43,445 nt of DNA from an uncultured Bacteroidaceae bacterium. Lineage in GTDB: Bacteria > Bacteroidota > Bacteroidia > Bacteroidales > Bacteroidaceae. Made by a program: the position numbers and the translations under genes. Of the stretch, positions 7,374 to 16,237 are shown in pieces; position 1 is the first letter of the stretch, and each line of letters starts with the position of its first letter. The stretch spans positions 1 through 43,445 of the forward strand of contig CAJODY010000029.1 in assembly GCA_905233285.1 (NCBI GenBank). The letters run 5' to 3'. The notes beneath the pieces were generated by a model that was not told the DNA's origin, searched no databases, and saw only the letters and a program-made list of their open reading frames with translations.

Positions 7374-9493
7374 AAGATAAAGTTGTCTTCATCTTCTTCT
7401 TTCTTCTCTTCACGTGGCTTTACGGCTGAAGGGTCATACTCCCTGAGTGTTGTACCATAGGTGGTGCGCAGTACCTTGAATTCGGTACGGCGGTTCAGAG
7501 CATTCATTTCTTCCTGTTTGTCTATATCTTCATTCTTCAGGATGAATGCTTCAGTCAGAGTGTCACCCTCAGCAAGCCAAGGATATTTCTCGGTCATCTT
7601 CTTCGTAACCACCTTCGGTCTGCTTTCGCCATATCCCTTCGGAGTCATGCGGTCGGTCTTGATGCCGTGAGCAATCATGTAGTTGACCACCGACTCGGCA
7701 CGACGTTGCGACAGACGTTCGTTGTATGCATCGTTACCACGATAGTCGCAATGGGCACTCAGTTCGATGGTTATGTTCGGATTCTGATTCATCATATCGA
7801 CAAGCTGGTCGAGGGCTGCTGTACTCTCAGGAGTGAGGTCTGCTTTGTCGAATTCATAGAATATATTGTCGATGAGAACGGGTACGTTGATAGGTGGAAG
7901 CGGAAACTGTAAAGTTGTATCGACACTCTCTTCCGTGGGCTCCAGCCGCAGGGCGTTCATCACGTTTAGATATCCCTTGCATGTACCCAGAAATACGTAA
8001 TCGACACCAGGCTTGATGACTTGTGTAAACGAACCATCGCCCTTTACCGAGAGACGTTCGTTCGTACCGTCGTTACCCACCATATATACAAGTGCTTCAG
8101 GCAGTTCGTATCCGTCTTTTTCATAAACCCATCCTGTGACGGTCTGAAGAATCTCAGGACATTCGAATGAATAGATGTGTTCCCAACCCTTACCGTCGTT
8201 TCGACTCGTACAATAGAATCCCCGGTTGTGCACACCCTCGAAAGTCATGCCGAAGTCATCGCCGGCAGAATTGAGCGGAAACTGCTGATTCTCTATATCC
8301 CATGACAAGAGGTTGGTAGTGACGTTCGATGTGTCGCCGTAAGCAATCTCATCGCGCACCTCATATTTAGGATGGGCAATGAATATGTCGAGTCCACCCA
8401 TGCCGGGATGTCCATCGCTTGAGAAATAAAGGTCGCCATTAGGACGGAACGAGGGGAACATCTCGTCGCCAGGAGTATTGATTGGGGGACCGAGAGGTTC
8501 GGCACCTCCGAAACCATTGTCCAGAATCATTGTTCGCCAGATGTCGAGTCCACCTTCTCCACCTGGGGCATCGCTTACGAAATAGAGCCATTTGCCGTCT
8601 GGCGATACTGCAGGATGGGCATAGCTGGTAAGGGTGTCTTTCGAGATTTCACATTTTGAGGGTGAACCCCATGTGGCATCGCTACGGTTCGACTGCCATA
8701 TCTCAGCAAATCGCGGATAGTCGGGGTCGCTTGAACAACGTGTGAAGTACATCACTCTGCCGTTGGGAGAGATGCACGATGCCCCTTCCTCATATTCTGT
8801 GTTTACCGAACCCTCGATGCCTTCCGGCTGCTGCCATTTCCCTTCTTCGTTCTTTCGCGACTGGAAGAGGTCGCTGAATTTCACACCAGTAACACCTGAT
8901 ATGTCGTCACCTGTGGCATCACTGCGTGTTGATGTGAAGACCAGAATGTCGGAGTCATCACCTACCAGCATCGGACTATAGTCGCTTCTGCGGCTATTGA
9001 AGATATTTTCTTTCTTTATGGTGTACTGATTCGGGTTGGCTTTCCACTGTGGAGCCAGTATTGTGGAACGCAGACCGTTCTTTGCCAATAAATTAGTCGG
9101 GTCGAGTTTCAGGTATTCCTGAAAATTCACGGCTGCCTGCTTATACATAGAGCATTTCAGTTGCTGACGAGCCAGATGGAGTATGCAGATGGAGTCGGGG
9201 TACTTATATCTTACGGCGTTCTGATATGCAGCTACAGCTTTCTGAGCGTAGCCTATGTGTCGGTAACATTCTCCCATGAGGAAGGCTCTCTGACCACGTT
9301 TCATTTTGTCTTTCGACGGGGTACGAGAATATGCTTTCTTGTAGTGGAGCGAAGCCGTGTAGTATTCACCTATGGCAAGTGCCTGGTCGCCTTTCTTATG
9401 ATATATATTGGGATTGCCACACGAAAACAGAACTGACATTATAAATGCCAATCCTGCCACGATATAAAGATTATAGAGAAATCTCGTGCGCAT
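7370..9493 (-). CDS. PorE-like TPR / beta-propeller / OmpA lipoprotein
   Basis: 707 residues. Order of parts: lipoprotein signal with lipobox LFSC (Cys25); TPR helices (about 30-140, GDQALAIGEYYTASLHYKKAY, YKQAAVNFQEYLKLDP); PD40/WD40-type propeller repeats (about 165-440, ISPNGRVMYFTR, VSPDGKWLYFVSD, FRPNGDLYFSSDG); a carboxypeptidase-regulatory-like beta domain (about 450-530, VTGWVYEKDGYELPEALVYM); and a C-terminal OmpA peptidoglycan-binding domain (about 545-680, IELSAHCDYRGNDAYNERLSQRRAESV). This four-part architecture is that of PorE, which links the type IX secretion system to peptidoglycan in Porphyromonas gingivalis. Orthology is inferred from architecture; a general OmpA/PD40 lipoprotein is the alternative. 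It starts 32 bases after the Feo cluster end, on the same strand. Confidence 0.8.
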   Translation of the reverse strand: MRTRFLYNLYIVAGLAFIMSVLFSCGNPNIYHKKGDQALAIGEYYTASLHYKKAYSRTPSKDKMKRGQRAFLMGECYRHIGYAQKAVAAYQNAVRYKYPDSICILHLARQQLKCSMYKQAAVNFQEYLKLDPTNLLAKNGLRSTILAPQWKANPNQYTIKKENIFNSRRSDYSPMLVGDDSDILVFTSTRSDATGDDISGVTGVKFSDLFQSRKNEEGKWQQPEGIEGSVNTEYEEGASCISPNGRVMYFTRCSSDPDYPRFAEIWQSNRSDATWGSPSKCEISKDTLTSYAHPAVSPDGKWLYFVSDAPGGEGGLDIWRTMILDNGFGGAEPLGPPINTPGDEMFPSFRPNGDLYFSSDGHPGMGGLDIFIAHPKYEVRDEIAYGDTSNVTTNLLSWDIENQQFPLNSAGDDFGMTFEGVHNRGFYCTSRNDGKGWEHIYSFECPEILQTVTGWVYEKDGYELPEALVYMVGNDGTNERLSVKGDGSFTQVIKPGVDYVFLGTCKGYLNVMNALRLEPTEESVDTTLQFPLPPINVPVLIDNIFYEFDKADLTPESTAALDQLVDMMNQNPNITIELSAHCDYRGNDAYNERLSQRRAESVVNYMIAHGIKTDRMTPKGYGESRPKVVTKKMTEKYPWLAEGDTLTEAFILKNEDIDKQEEMNALNRRTEFKVLRTTYGTTLREYDPSAVKPREEKKEEDEDNFIF

Positions 9494-9524
9494 ACATTCA
9501 TTATAAACGAACGCACTACGTTTT

Positions 9525-9695
9525 TTATTGTGTTTTGCAGTCAGCTTGATGCTCGCAGCAATGACATTCCGGGCTGCCGGTTTTCTGACAACAATTACAT
9601 CCGGTGACCTTTCCTGTCAGTCGGCGATAGTAATGCCTCACGGTCAGAACTACCGTGAGTGCCACAATCAATATGACAATCGCCATTTGTATCAT
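9525..9695 (-). CDS. Small FeoB-associated cysteine-rich membrane protein
   Basis: A 56-residue product, too short for ordinary ORF cutoffs. It has one N-terminal membrane helix (about residues 4-20, AIVILIVALTVVLTV), a basic stretch (RHYYRR), then a cysteine-rich tail with the clusters CNCC and CHCC plus one more Cys near the end. This is the plan of the FeoB-associated Cys-rich membrane protein family, whose members follow feoB and are thought to help with Fe2+ handling at the membrane. Its ATG overlaps the feoB TGA (ATGA at 9692-9695), which fixes the start and implies coupled translation. Confidence 0.88.
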   Translation of the reverse strand: MIQMAIVILIVALTVVLTVRHYYRRLTGKVTGCNCCQKTGSPECHCCEHQADCKTQ

Positions 9696-12070
9696 AAGAG
9701 ACTACCTATTTGGAATACGATGGTTGAACAAATCCAAGCCAGAAGCGTGGTGTAGATAATGGTGAACGCAGCCCACCGCCACGAACCTGCTTCGTTCTTG
9801 ATACTTATGCATGTTGGTATGCAAGGCATGTAGAGCAATACGAAGATGATGAAGGCAAAAGCCGAGAGGGTAGTGAGTCCGCTGTTTTTCTTTATTAGTC
9901 GCGACAATCGGGCTTGTTCGGCAGCCTCATCCTCAAGTCCTTCGCTCTTTCCATCGTTGCTGTAGAGCACACCCATCGTAGAGGCTACGATTTCCTTTGC
10001 ACCTATACCGGTGATGATGCTGACACCCTCTTTCCATCCCATGCCACATGGTCGGATTACAGGTTCTACGGTCTTACCAATCTGTCCGATATAACTGTTC
10101 TCTATCTGTTCGCTGTTGCTGTATCCGTCATGATGTGGGAAATAGCTGAGTGCCCAGACTATGATGCTGGCAGCCAGAATCGTTGTTCCCATCTTCTTCA
10201 GGTACTGCCTGCCTTTCTCCCAAGTGTGGCGCACCACATTTCTTGCCGACGGCAGACGATAGGGGGGAAGTTCCATAACGAACGGACTGCTCTCACCCTT
10301 AACTACGAAACGGCTGAAGAGTTTTGCCATGAGTATAGACATTATGATACCTATCAGATACATTGCAAACAATACGAGTGCCTGACAATGGGGGAAGAAT
10401 GCTCCGATGATGATGATATATACCGGCAGTCGTGCCGAGCAGGACATAAGCGGTACAATGAGCATAGTGATGAGCCGTGATTTGCGGTCTTCGATGGTTC
10501 GGGTAGCCATCACAGCCGGTATGTTACATCCGAATCCCATTATCATCGGTATGAACGATTTGCCGTGAAGTCCCATCTTGTGCATCATCTTGTCCATGAT
10601 GAAGGCAGCACGGGCCATATATCCCGAGTCTTCCATATATGATATGAAAGCATACAGGATCATGATGTTTGGAAGGAATACCACAACACCTCCTACACCA
10701 CCGATTATTCCGTCGATAATCAGGTCTTTCAGTGGTCCGTCAGCCATATAATTGGCAGTCACTCCGCTAATCCATCCTACTAGCATATCAATCCAGTCCA
10801 TCGGATACTGTCCGATATTGAATGTGCAGTAGAACATCACATACATCAGCAGCAGGAAGATAGGGTAGCCCCATATATTGCTTGTGGCAATGGCATCGAT
10901 GCGTTTTGTCAGTATGCGGTTGTTTACGTGGTTCTTCTTGAAACATTCCTTCAGTGCACCCTGCACAAATCCGTATTTCGCATCGGTGATGGCCGATTCG
11001 CTGTCTTCTCCCAGTTCGTCCTGTATGCTGCGCTTACATTCCTCGGTAGTCCTGATTATATCGTCTTTGTTTGCCAAAGTCCTGATGATACCCTCAATCT
11101 GGCGGTCGTTCTCCAGCATCTTGATGGCAAGGAAACGTCCCGAATAGTTGTGGTGGGGTTCAGGGTTCTGACGTATGAGAACCTCAACTTTCTCAATATT
11201 CTGTTCTATCAGACTGCCGTGGTTCACATGTATATGTCGTGCAATATCCTGACGTCCTTCTTCTATGGCTATAATCTGACGGAACAACTCCAATACGCCC
11301 TCACCGGTGCGTCCCACCGTCGGCACTACAGGCACTCCGAGCAGGGTACCCAGTTGAAGGGTGTCGAGAGTATTACCACTCGAACGCAGTTCGTCGTACA
11401 TGTTCAGTGCCATAATCATCGGTACGTCCATGTCAATGAGCTGAGTGGTGAGATACAGGTTCCGTTCCAGATTGCTTGCATCCACAACGTTCACAATGAT
11501 GTCAGGGGTACGTTCGATGATGTGACGTCTCACGTAGAGTTCTTCCGGAGTATAGGCTGTGAGTGAATAAGTGCCTGGCAAGTCGGTCAGATTGAAATGA
11601 TACCCTTCGAAGTCAAATTCTCCTACCTTTGCATCCACAGTCACTCCTGAGTAGTTTCCCACATGCTCGTGTGCACCACATGCAGCATTGAAAATCGATG
11701 TCTTTCCACAGTTCGGGTTACCTACGAACACCACATTCAGTTCGTGCTCCTTCATGTGAGCCATCAGTTGCATACGGTCGTAGCAGTTCTCATCGGCAGG
11801 AATACCCGGGTGGTATCGGTTTTCCAGTTCGAATCTTTCAGCCTCTTTCTCACTTACCACTTCCACGAGTTCAGCCTCAGCACGTCGCAGACTCACCTCG
11901 TAGTCCATCACCTTATATTTCACAGGGTCGTGCAGTGGGGCATTGAGCAATACCTTTATGGTTTCGCCCTTGATGAAACCCATCTCAACGATGCGCTTCC
12001 TGAATCCGCCGTGTCCATGCACATGAACCACGATGCCTGTTTCGCCTGTTTTTAATTCTGAAAGTTTCAA
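9692..12070 (-). CDS. feoB: Fused FeoA-FeoB ferrous iron transporter
   Basis: 792 residues. The N-terminal 75 residues are a FeoA (SH3-like) domain (LSELKTGETGIVV, RIVEMGFIKGETIKV), separate genes in E. coli. The GTPase domain follows: G1 GNPNCGKTS (117-125), a Thr in GVTVDA for G2, G3 DLPGT (163-167), G4 NMYD (223-226; the usual Lys is replaced, as in many FeoB proteins). The C-terminal half holds the membrane core with gate motifs (YMARAAFIMDKMMHKMGLHGKSFIPMI; MGFGCNIPAVMATRTI). It imports Fe2+ across the inner membrane, most useful under anaerobic conditions. It is coupled by ATGA to the small Cys-rich protein. No Fur box was confidently identified. Confidence 0.96.
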   Translation of the reverse strand: MKLSELKTGETGIVVHVHGHGGFRKRIVEMGFIKGETIKVLLNAPLHDPVKYKVMDYEVSLRRAEAELVEVVSEKEAERFELENRYHPGIPADENCYDRMQLMAHMKEHELNVVFVGNPNCGKTSIFNAACGAHEHVGNYSGVTVDAKVGEFDFEGYHFNLTDLPGTYSLTAYTPEELYVRRHIIERTPDIIVNVVDASNLERNLYLTTQLIDMDVPMIMALNMYDELRSSGNTLDTLQLGTLLGVPVVPTVGRTGEGVLELFRQIIAIEEGRQDIARHIHVNHGSLIEQNIEKVEVLIRQNPEPHHNYSGRFLAIKMLENDRQIEGIIRTLANKDDIIRTTEECKRSIQDELGEDSESAITDAKYGFVQGALKECFKKNHVNNRILTKRIDAIATSNIWGYPIFLLLMYVMFYCTFNIGQYPMDWIDMLVGWISGVTANYMADGPLKDLIIDGIIGGVGGVVVFLPNIMILYAFISYMEDSGYMARAAFIMDKMMHKMGLHGKSFIPMIMGFGCNIPAVMATRTIEDRKSRLITMLIVPLMSCSARLPVYIIIIGAFFPHCQALVLFAMYLIGIIMSILMAKLFSRFVVKGESSPFVMELPPYRLPSARNVVRHTWEKGRQYLKKMGTTILAASIIVWALSYFPHHDGYSNSEQIENSYIGQIGKTVEPVIRPCGMGWKEGVSIITGIGAKEIVASTMGVLYSNDGKSEGLEDEAAEQARLSRLIKKNSGLTTLSAFAFIIFVLLYMPCIPTCISIKNEAGSWRWAAFTIIYTTLLAWICSTIVFQIGSLL

Positions 12071-12114
12071 GTCCTTCTGGTTTTATTTGCGTTGCAAAGT
12101 TCCGATAATTCCGT

Positions 12115-14025
12115 CTATTCCACAATACTCATTTCTGAGTAAATCTCCTTTGCCTTCGATATATTGTCTTTCTCTCCTGCGATGACTAGGATGTCCTCAA
12201 ACTGAAGCACTATTTCAGGGTCTGGGTTCATAACACCGGCTTCCGACGGACGTATCACACCCATGATGATACACTTTGTGCTTTCTCTTATGTTCGAATC
12301 CTTTATCGTCTTTCCTATCAGCTGATTGCCTTCTCCCATGATAATGTTGCCAAGTTCAATCTTCTTAGCGGAATATATATGTTCGTCGTCGGCAGTTATG
12401 CTGCTTTCCAGCAATTTCTTGAACGCATCCATCTGTTCGTCGGTTCCAGCCACTACAATCTTATCGTTGGGGAAGATGCGGTTGTCGCCGTTCGGAATGT
12501 TTATGTATATTCCGCTTCTTACTATGCTTACAACGTTAGCTCCAGTTTGTCCTCTCAGCCCCAGACTTTTCAGTGTGCGTCCGCAGAACGTAGAGTTTGA
12601 AGGGATATCAAATTCCGAGATGTGTATATCCAGACTGAGCAGCGACGACTGTGCCTCGTGCATCATACTGCGCTTTGCCTCAGCCACCTTTTCTCTTGCA
12701 TACAGGTTTTTGTTGAACAGAGCCATTATGTGTTTTATGCCCGGAGCCATAGAGAGCTGACGCAGCAGCAGAGTCCACAATATCCTGAGAATACGTTTCC
12801 AGTTCTTGTCCTTCTTTGTCTCTGTGCGGCTTTTCCTGTATGCCTCCATCAGTTGTTTTGTCTCGTTGCTCATGTGGCGGTCAAGGAAGTTGAGAGTAGG
12901 GTAGGCAAGTTTCATTATGTATGGAGTCAGGAACGTTGTGATTACCGATACAGCCACAACAATCGGATACAGACTCTTGTCCGTCACGTTCAGCGATTCT
13001 CCCAACGAAGCGATGATGAAAGCAAACTCACCTATCTGAACCAGTGAGAATCCGGTCTGTAGCGATACCCTCAGACTCTGTCCGCTCAGCAGTGTGCCCA
13101 CCGAACCGAAGATTATCTGTCCGATGATAACAATCAGTGTGATGATAAGTATAATCTGCCAATACTCTATCAGCATCGCCGGATTTATCATCATACCCAC
13201 AGACACAAAGAAGATAGCTCCGAATATATTCTTCACAGGCAGAATAAGATGTTCTATACGTTCTGCCTCTACTGTCTCAGCCAGAATCGAACCCATAACG
13301 AATGCACCGAGTGCGCTGCTGAATCCGGCTCCTACAGCCAGCAGCACCATTCCCAGACACAGACCCGTTGACAGCAGTGTTAGGGTTTCGTCGTTCAGCT
13401 GATGCTTAAAGTGTGAAAGAAAAGTCGGAATAATCAAAATTCCGCTTATAAACCATATTGTGAGATAAAGCAGAAGGGTAATAATCTGAAAGACCAGTGC
13501 CGAACCCTCAAACTCGTTTTTTACGGCAATCGACGACAACAATACCATCAGCACTACGGCAAACAAATCCTCAAAAATCAGTATTCCGAAACAAATCTTA
13601 GTAAACTTATGCGCCCTGAGTCCTGCTTCGTCTATGGCTTTGAATACAATCGTGGTTGACGACATACACAGCATACCGCCCAGGAACAGCGAGTTGATGA
13701 AATTCAAGCCCATGAGCATTCCTGCCGTAAAACCGACAGTCATCATTCCCACCACAATCGTCGTCGCACCTATCAGAGCCGTATTGCCCACCTGTAGCAG
13801 TTTCTTGAAACTGAACTCCAGTCCGAGCGAAAACAAAAGGAAAAGCACACCGATTTCTCCCCATGTTTCAGCATTCTCATCGTTTATCCACGATTCGCCC
13901 AGCATGTAAGGACCAACCATCATGCCGGCAACGATATACCCCAGCACCACCGGTTGCTTGAACATCTTGAACAGCAGACTCACTATACCTGCCGTCAACA
14001 TTATTATGCATAAGTCCTTCTCCAT
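12115..14025 (-). CDS. CPA2-family cation:proton antiporter with two RCK_C domains
   Basis: 636 residues. About 12 membrane helices (residues 1-390; FKQPVVLGYIVAGMMVGPY, LFLLFSLGLEFSF, ADxx-rich helix region FEDLFAVVLMVLLSS) place it in the Kef/CPA2 antiporter family. The cytosolic part has two TrkA-C (RCK_C) folds in tandem, near 465-545 (TFCGRTLKSLGLRGQTGANVV ... DKIVVAGT) and 550-632 (LIGKTIKDSNIRESTKC ... EDILVIAGE), and lacks the NAD-binding RCK_N domain of KefC. It probably exchanges K+ or Na+ for H+; the ion is not readable. Similar Bacteroidetes proteins are annotated as cation:proton antiporter. A 7-base spacer repeat separates it from the upstream gene. Confidence 0.88.
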   Translation of the reverse strand: MEKDLCIIMLTAGIVSLLFKMFKQPVVLGYIVAGMMVGPYMLGESWINDENAETWGEIGVLFLLFSLGLEFSFKKLLQVGNTALIGATTIVVGMMTVGFTAGMLMGLNFINSLFLGGMLCMSSTTIVFKAIDEAGLRAHKFTKICFGILIFEDLFAVVLMVLLSSIAVKNEFEGSALVFQIITLLLYLTIWFISGILIIPTFLSHFKHQLNDETLTLLSTGLCLGMVLLAVGAGFSSALGAFVMGSILAETVEAERIEHLILPVKNIFGAIFFVSVGMMINPAMLIEYWQIILIITLIVIIGQIIFGSVGTLLSGQSLRVSLQTGFSLVQIGEFAFIIASLGESLNVTDKSLYPIVVAVSVITTFLTPYIMKLAYPTLNFLDRHMSNETKQLMEAYRKSRTETKKDKNWKRILRILWTLLLRQLSMAPGIKHIMALFNKNLYAREKVAEAKRSMMHEAQSSLLSLDIHISEFDIPSNSTFCGRTLKSLGLRGQTGANVVSIVRSGIYINIPNGDNRIFPNDKIVVAGTDEQMDAFKKLLESSITADDEHIYSAKKIELGNIIMGEGNQLIGKTIKDSNIRESTKCIIMGVIRPSEAGVMNPDPEIVLQFEDILVIAGEKDNISKAKEIYSEMSIVE

Positions 14026-14040
14026 AAAAAACTACAACCC

Positions 14041-14068
14041 TTAAACGGTAAACAGTAAACAGTAAACC
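14041..14068 (-). repeat. Degenerate 7-base tandem repeat between the antiporter and symporter genes
   Basis: On the plus strand the units are TTAAACG, GTAAACA, GTAAACA, GTAAACC, occupying most of the 49-base spacer. A near-identical run (GTAAACT three times) lies 13.5 kb away at 27555-27575, upstream of the peptide transporter gene. Confidence 0.85.
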
Positions 14069-14074
14069 AAAACT

Positions 14075-15448
14075 TTACTCCTCCATATAATCGTCCAGAT
14101 TCTTATTCCACAGATAGTGCTGCGTCTCCCTTGCAATCACACCCGACAACAACAACAATGAAATCAGGTTAGGAATAGCCATCAGTGCATTGAATATGTC
14201 AGCCAGGTTCCATACCATTGCCAGACTCATAATCGAACCAACGAAAACGGCAAGTACGAACACCGTCCTGTACATCATTATCGAGCGCTTGCCGAACAGA
14301 TACTCCATAGCTCTTTCGCCATAGTAGCTCCAGCCCAGAATGGTGGAGAACGAGAATGTAATGATACCGAACGTGAGTATCAGTGTACCCACATACGGCA
14401 CTTTTCCGAAAGCCTCCTTTGTCAGCATGCCACCCTGATCCTGACTAATCTCCGGATAAGCTAAGATACTTGTCGTAACCACCAGTCCGGTGATGGCACA
14501 TATCACTACTGTATCCCAGAACGTACCCGTACTCGACACCAGTGCCTGACGCACCGGATTACGTGTCTGTGCTGCAGCTGCCACAATCGGTGCCGAACCC
14601 ATTCCCGACTCGTTCGAGAACAGTCCCCGGGCAATACCGTAACGGGCTGCCACCATCATCACCGTACCTACCGCACCGCCACCGACTGCCTCTGCCGAGA
14701 ATGCACTTTCCACTATCAGTCGCAGAGCCATCGGAATGTATGCATGATTGACGACGAGGATATATATACATCCCATGACATAGAACAGAGCCATGAACGG
14801 TACGAGAGCCGTACACCACCTCGCAATGTTCTTCACACCACCGATAATTACTGCACCCACCAGCGCTGCAGTCACAAATCCGCATATCAGTCGTGTGTAG
14901 TGAGGACTCAGTATCGGTTCCATCACCAAAGTGATATTCTCACTTATCGCGTTTGCCTGAACAGTATTACCGATGCCGAAGGCAGCCACTGCTGCAAACA
15001 CACAGAACAGCACAGCCAGCCATTTGCATCCCAGACCCTTCTCCAGAGCATACATCGGACCACCCAGAATCGTACCGTTCTCCGTCTTCTCCCTGTACTT
15101 TATAGCCAACAGTCCTTCACCGTATTTCGTGGCAATGCCGAATACGCCCGTGAGCCAGCACCACAGCACAGCACCGGGGCCACCCAGGCTGATGGCTGTA
15201 GCCACACCGATGATGTTACCCGTACCGATGGTGGCAGCCAGCGATGTGGTGAGGGCACCGAACTGACTTATGTCGCCACTCGAGTCCTTATCCTTCTTTA
15301 CCGATAATCTGATTGCCTTGAAAATCTTACGTTGCGGAAACTTCAGTCTGATAGTAAGGAATACATGGGTTCCCAGCAGCAACACTATCATGGGCCATCC
15401 CCATATCAGGTTTCCGATTAGTTCTGTAAATTTTAATAGTTCTGACAT
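14075..15448 (-). CDS. Alanine/glycine:cation symporter (AGCS family)
   Basis: 457 residues with about 11 membrane helices. The AGCS signature is clear: ATIGTGNIIGVATAISLGGPGAVLWCWLTGVFG near residue 75-105, then KYGEGLLAIKYRE and GLFSNESGMGSAPIVAAAA near 275-295. The family imports alanine or glycine with Na+ (or H+). It ends in a charged tail (NLDDYMEE). mazG lies 9 bases upstream, so the two are probably co-transcribed. Confidence 0.95.
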   Translation of the reverse strand: MSELLKFTELIGNLIWGWPMIVLLLGTHVFLTIRLKFPQRKIFKAIRLSVKKDKDSSGDISQFGALTTSLAATIGTGNIIGVATAISLGGPGAVLWCWLTGVFGIATKYGEGLLAIKYREKTENGTILGGPMYALEKGLGCKWLAVLFCVFAAVAAFGIGNTVQANAISENITLVMEPILSPHYTRLICGFVTAALVGAVIIGGVKNIARWCTALVPFMALFYVMGCIYILVVNHAYIPMALRLIVESAFSAEAVGGGAVGTVMMVAARYGIARGLFSNESGMGSAPIVAAAAQTRNPVRQALVSSTGTFWDTVVICAITGLVVTTSILAYPEISQDQGGMLTKEAFGKVPYVGTLILTFGIITFSFSTILGWSYYGERAMEYLFGKRSIMMYRTVFVLAVFVGSIMSLAMVWNLADIFNALMAIPNLISLLLLSGVIARETQHYLWNKNLDDYMEE

Positions 15449-15457
15449 ATATCCGAT

Positions 15458-16237
15458 TTATTGTTTTTTTGCTTCGTTCCAGTATTTGTCCATCTCTTCC
15501 AGCGTCGTGTCCTGAAAAGTCTTTCCGGCTTCCTTCAGTTTCTGCTCAACGTAGTTGAAGCGTTTCATAAACTTCTGGTTAGTCTTCTCCAACGCATTGT
15601 CCGGATTTATCTTGTACAACCGCGCAGCGTTGATGAGCGAGAACATCACATCACCAAACTCCTCCGTAGCCTTCTCCTTGTCCATGTGTTCCACCTCTGC
15701 CTCAAACTCCCCAATCTCTTCCTTCACCTTCTTCCACACCTCACGCCGCTCCTGCCAGTCAAAACCCACATTACGGGCTTTGTCCTGTATCCTGTATGCT
15801 TTGATGAGCGAGGGTAGGGCATCGGGTACTCCACTCAGCACCGTCTTGTTTCCGTCCTTCTCCTTCTGCTTTATCTGTTCCCATGTCTGCACCACCTCTG
15901 CCGCACTGTTTGCCACCGCTTCTCCATACACATGCGGGTGACGGAAAATCAGTTTGTCGCACAGCTTATTGCATACGTCAGCAATGTCAAATTCCTCCGT
16001 CTCGCTTGCTATCTTGGCATAGAAAACTATATGGAGTAATACATCACCCAATTCCTTGCAAATGTCTGACTGATTGTTCTTTATGATAGCATCACACAAT
16101 TCAAATGTCTCCTCAATCGTGTTTGCCCTCAGACTCTCGTTCGTCTGTTTTCTGTCCCAAGGGCACTTCTCTCTCAGGTCGTCCATCACATCGAGCAACC
16201 TGCCGAACGCCTTCATCTTTTCTTCTTTCGTATGCAT
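15458..16237 (-). CDS. mazG: MazG nucleoside triphosphate pyrophosphohydrolase
   Basis: 259 residues with two MazG helical domains. MazG hydrolyses non-canonical or excess NTPs to NMP and pyrophosphate. Visible: CPWDRKQTNESLRANTIEETFELCDAI (with the E-x-x-E metal ligands), KELGDVLLHIVFYA, the second-domain pair EIGEFEAEV and EFGDVMFSLINAARLY. Length matches E. coli MazG (263). The ATG at 16237 overlaps the upstream TGA by one base (TGATG); a GTG one codon earlier (16240) is possible but less likely. Confidence 0.96.
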   Translation of the reverse strand: MHTKEEKMKAFGRLLDVMDDLREKCPWDRKQTNESLRANTIEETFELCDAIIKNNQSDICKELGDVLLHIVFYAKIASETEEFDIADVCNKLCDKLIFRHPHVYGEAVANSAAEVVQTWEQIKQKEKDGNKTVLSGVPDALPSLIKAYRIQDKARNVGFDWQERREVWKKVKEEIGEFEAEVEHMDKEKATEEFGDVMFSLINAARLYKINPDNALEKTNQKFMKRFNYVEQKLKEAGKTFQDTTLEEMDKYWNEAKKQ

